Assembly: GCF_900465345.1 (NCBI RefSeq)
Contig: NZ_UEGO01000031.1
Coordinates: 186,001 to 250,000, forward strand
Direction: 5' to 3'
Length of the DNA stretch: 64,000 nt
From: Asaia bogorensis
GTDB taxonomy: Bacteria > Pseudomonadota > Alphaproteobacteria > Acetobacterales > Acetobacteraceae
In this document: positions 63,654 through 64,000 of the stretch, piece after piece
Numbering within the stretch: the stretch's first letter is position 1
How the letters are laid out: each line of letters starts with the position of its first letter
Program-made: the position numbers and the translations under genes
Notes under the pieces: generated by a model
The model's input: the letters and a program-made list of their open reading frames with translations, nothing else
What the model was told of the DNA's origin: nothing
Databases searched by the model: none

Positions 63654-63968
63654 TTACTTGGCGGGCTTGCCACCGTCATTCGCCGGCTTGGCCGTGCTGG
63701 TCAGAACCTGCGAGACATTTTCGCGCATCAGCTGGATCTTCACGCCGGGCGCGATCTCGATTTCGATTTCCTTGGTCCCCTCACGGGCAAGCTGAACCAC
63801 GCCGATGATGCCGCCACTGGTCACAATACGGTCACCACGACGCAGCGCGTTGAGCTGTGCCTTGAGTTCCTTCTGGCGTGCCTGCTGGGGACGGATGAGC
63901 ACGAAGTAGAACACGACGAACACGAGGATCATCGGGAGGAATGAGATAATCCCGCTGTTGGCGAGCAT
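63654..63968 (-). CDS. yajC: Preprotein translocase accessory subunit YajC
   Basis: A 104-residue protein with one N-terminal membrane helix (FLPMILVFVVFYFVLIRPQQ, residues about 10-29), the diagnostic RPQQARQKE and GDRIVTSGGIIGVV. It belongs to the SecDF-YajC complex that supports Sec export. secD normally follows and would be downstream on the minus strand, but here the gene converges on sodB, so secDF is not adjacent on that side. Confidence 0.95.
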   Translation of the reverse strand: MLANSGIISFLPMILVFVVFYFVLIRPQQARQKELKAQLNALRRGDRIVTSGGIIGVVQLAREGTKEIEIEIAPGVKIQLMRENVSQVLTSTAKPANDGGKPAK

Positions 63969-64000
63969 GCGTTTCTTCCATATGTCGATAGTCAGGGACC

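Overview
The window is chromosomal DNA of high GC content from an alphaproteobacterium. The best fit is Acetobacteraceae, probably an acetic acid bacterium of the Gluconobacter/Asaia/Komagataeibacter type; I cannot fix the genus by eye. The reasons are the rpmH-rnpA-yidD-yidC-engB-argB order, DUF1150 beside Hsp20, the kdsD-lptC-lptA-lptB-rpoN block, LpxI in place of LpxH, a single bifunctional Rsh, and a D-galactose 1-dehydrogenase paired with a FucP/GluP-type sugar carrier. No insertion sequence, prophage, CRISPR array or rRNA was seen. There is one tRNA, Leu(CAG).

Layout. 1-2440: the N-terminus of an M3 oligoendopeptidase (runs off the left edge), AMP nucleosidase, and a small orphan protein. 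2441-6870: a translationally coupled tripartite efflux operon (MFS pump, HlyD/EmrA adaptor, NodT-type outer-membrane lipoprotein). 6941-14028: alpha-2-macroglobulin followed by PbpC. 14189-16401: sugar uptake plus galactose dehydrogenase. 16573-22559: glutamate synthase gltD-gltB. 22738-24589: an NDUFA9-like dehydrogenase, tRNA-Leu and a short RNase D. 24716-29728: KDO precursor synthesis and LPS transport (kdsD, lptCAB) with rpoN. 29797-30998: hsp20-DUF1150-ridA. 31188-33445: def-fmt-truA. 33480-36075: dapD-dapE plus an unknown membrane protein. 36288-37313: a degenerate GGDEF protein. 37314-41555: rpmH to argB. 41704-42386: a 70-residue helical protein and glyoxalase I. 42441-60651: a nearly unbroken minus-strand run, rpoZ-rsh-acpS-lepB-rnc-era-pyrH-frr-uppS-cdsA-dxr-rseP-bamA-skp-lpxD-fabZ-lpxA-lpxI, joining stringent response, RNA processing, isoprenoid/phospholipid, outer-membrane assembly and lipid A genes. 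60957-63968: NYN-domain protein, a beta-hydroxyacid dehydrogenase, Fe/Mn superoxide dismutase and yajC.

Most of the window is housekeeping. The items that deserve a second look are: (i) a GGDEF protein whose catalytic motif is lost but whose c-di-GMP-binding RxxD is kept, with an exact TTAA-N7-TTAA (CtrA-type) site upstream; (ii) a ROSE-like RNA thermometer over the hsp20 ribosome binding site; (iii) an alpha-2-macroglobulin that has lost its thioester motif; (iv) a free-standing 70-residue protein that looks like only the phosphoacceptor helix of a histidine kinase; and (v) clean palindromes that look like operators in front of the sugar-uptake and efflux operons, neither of which has a regulator gene beside it.
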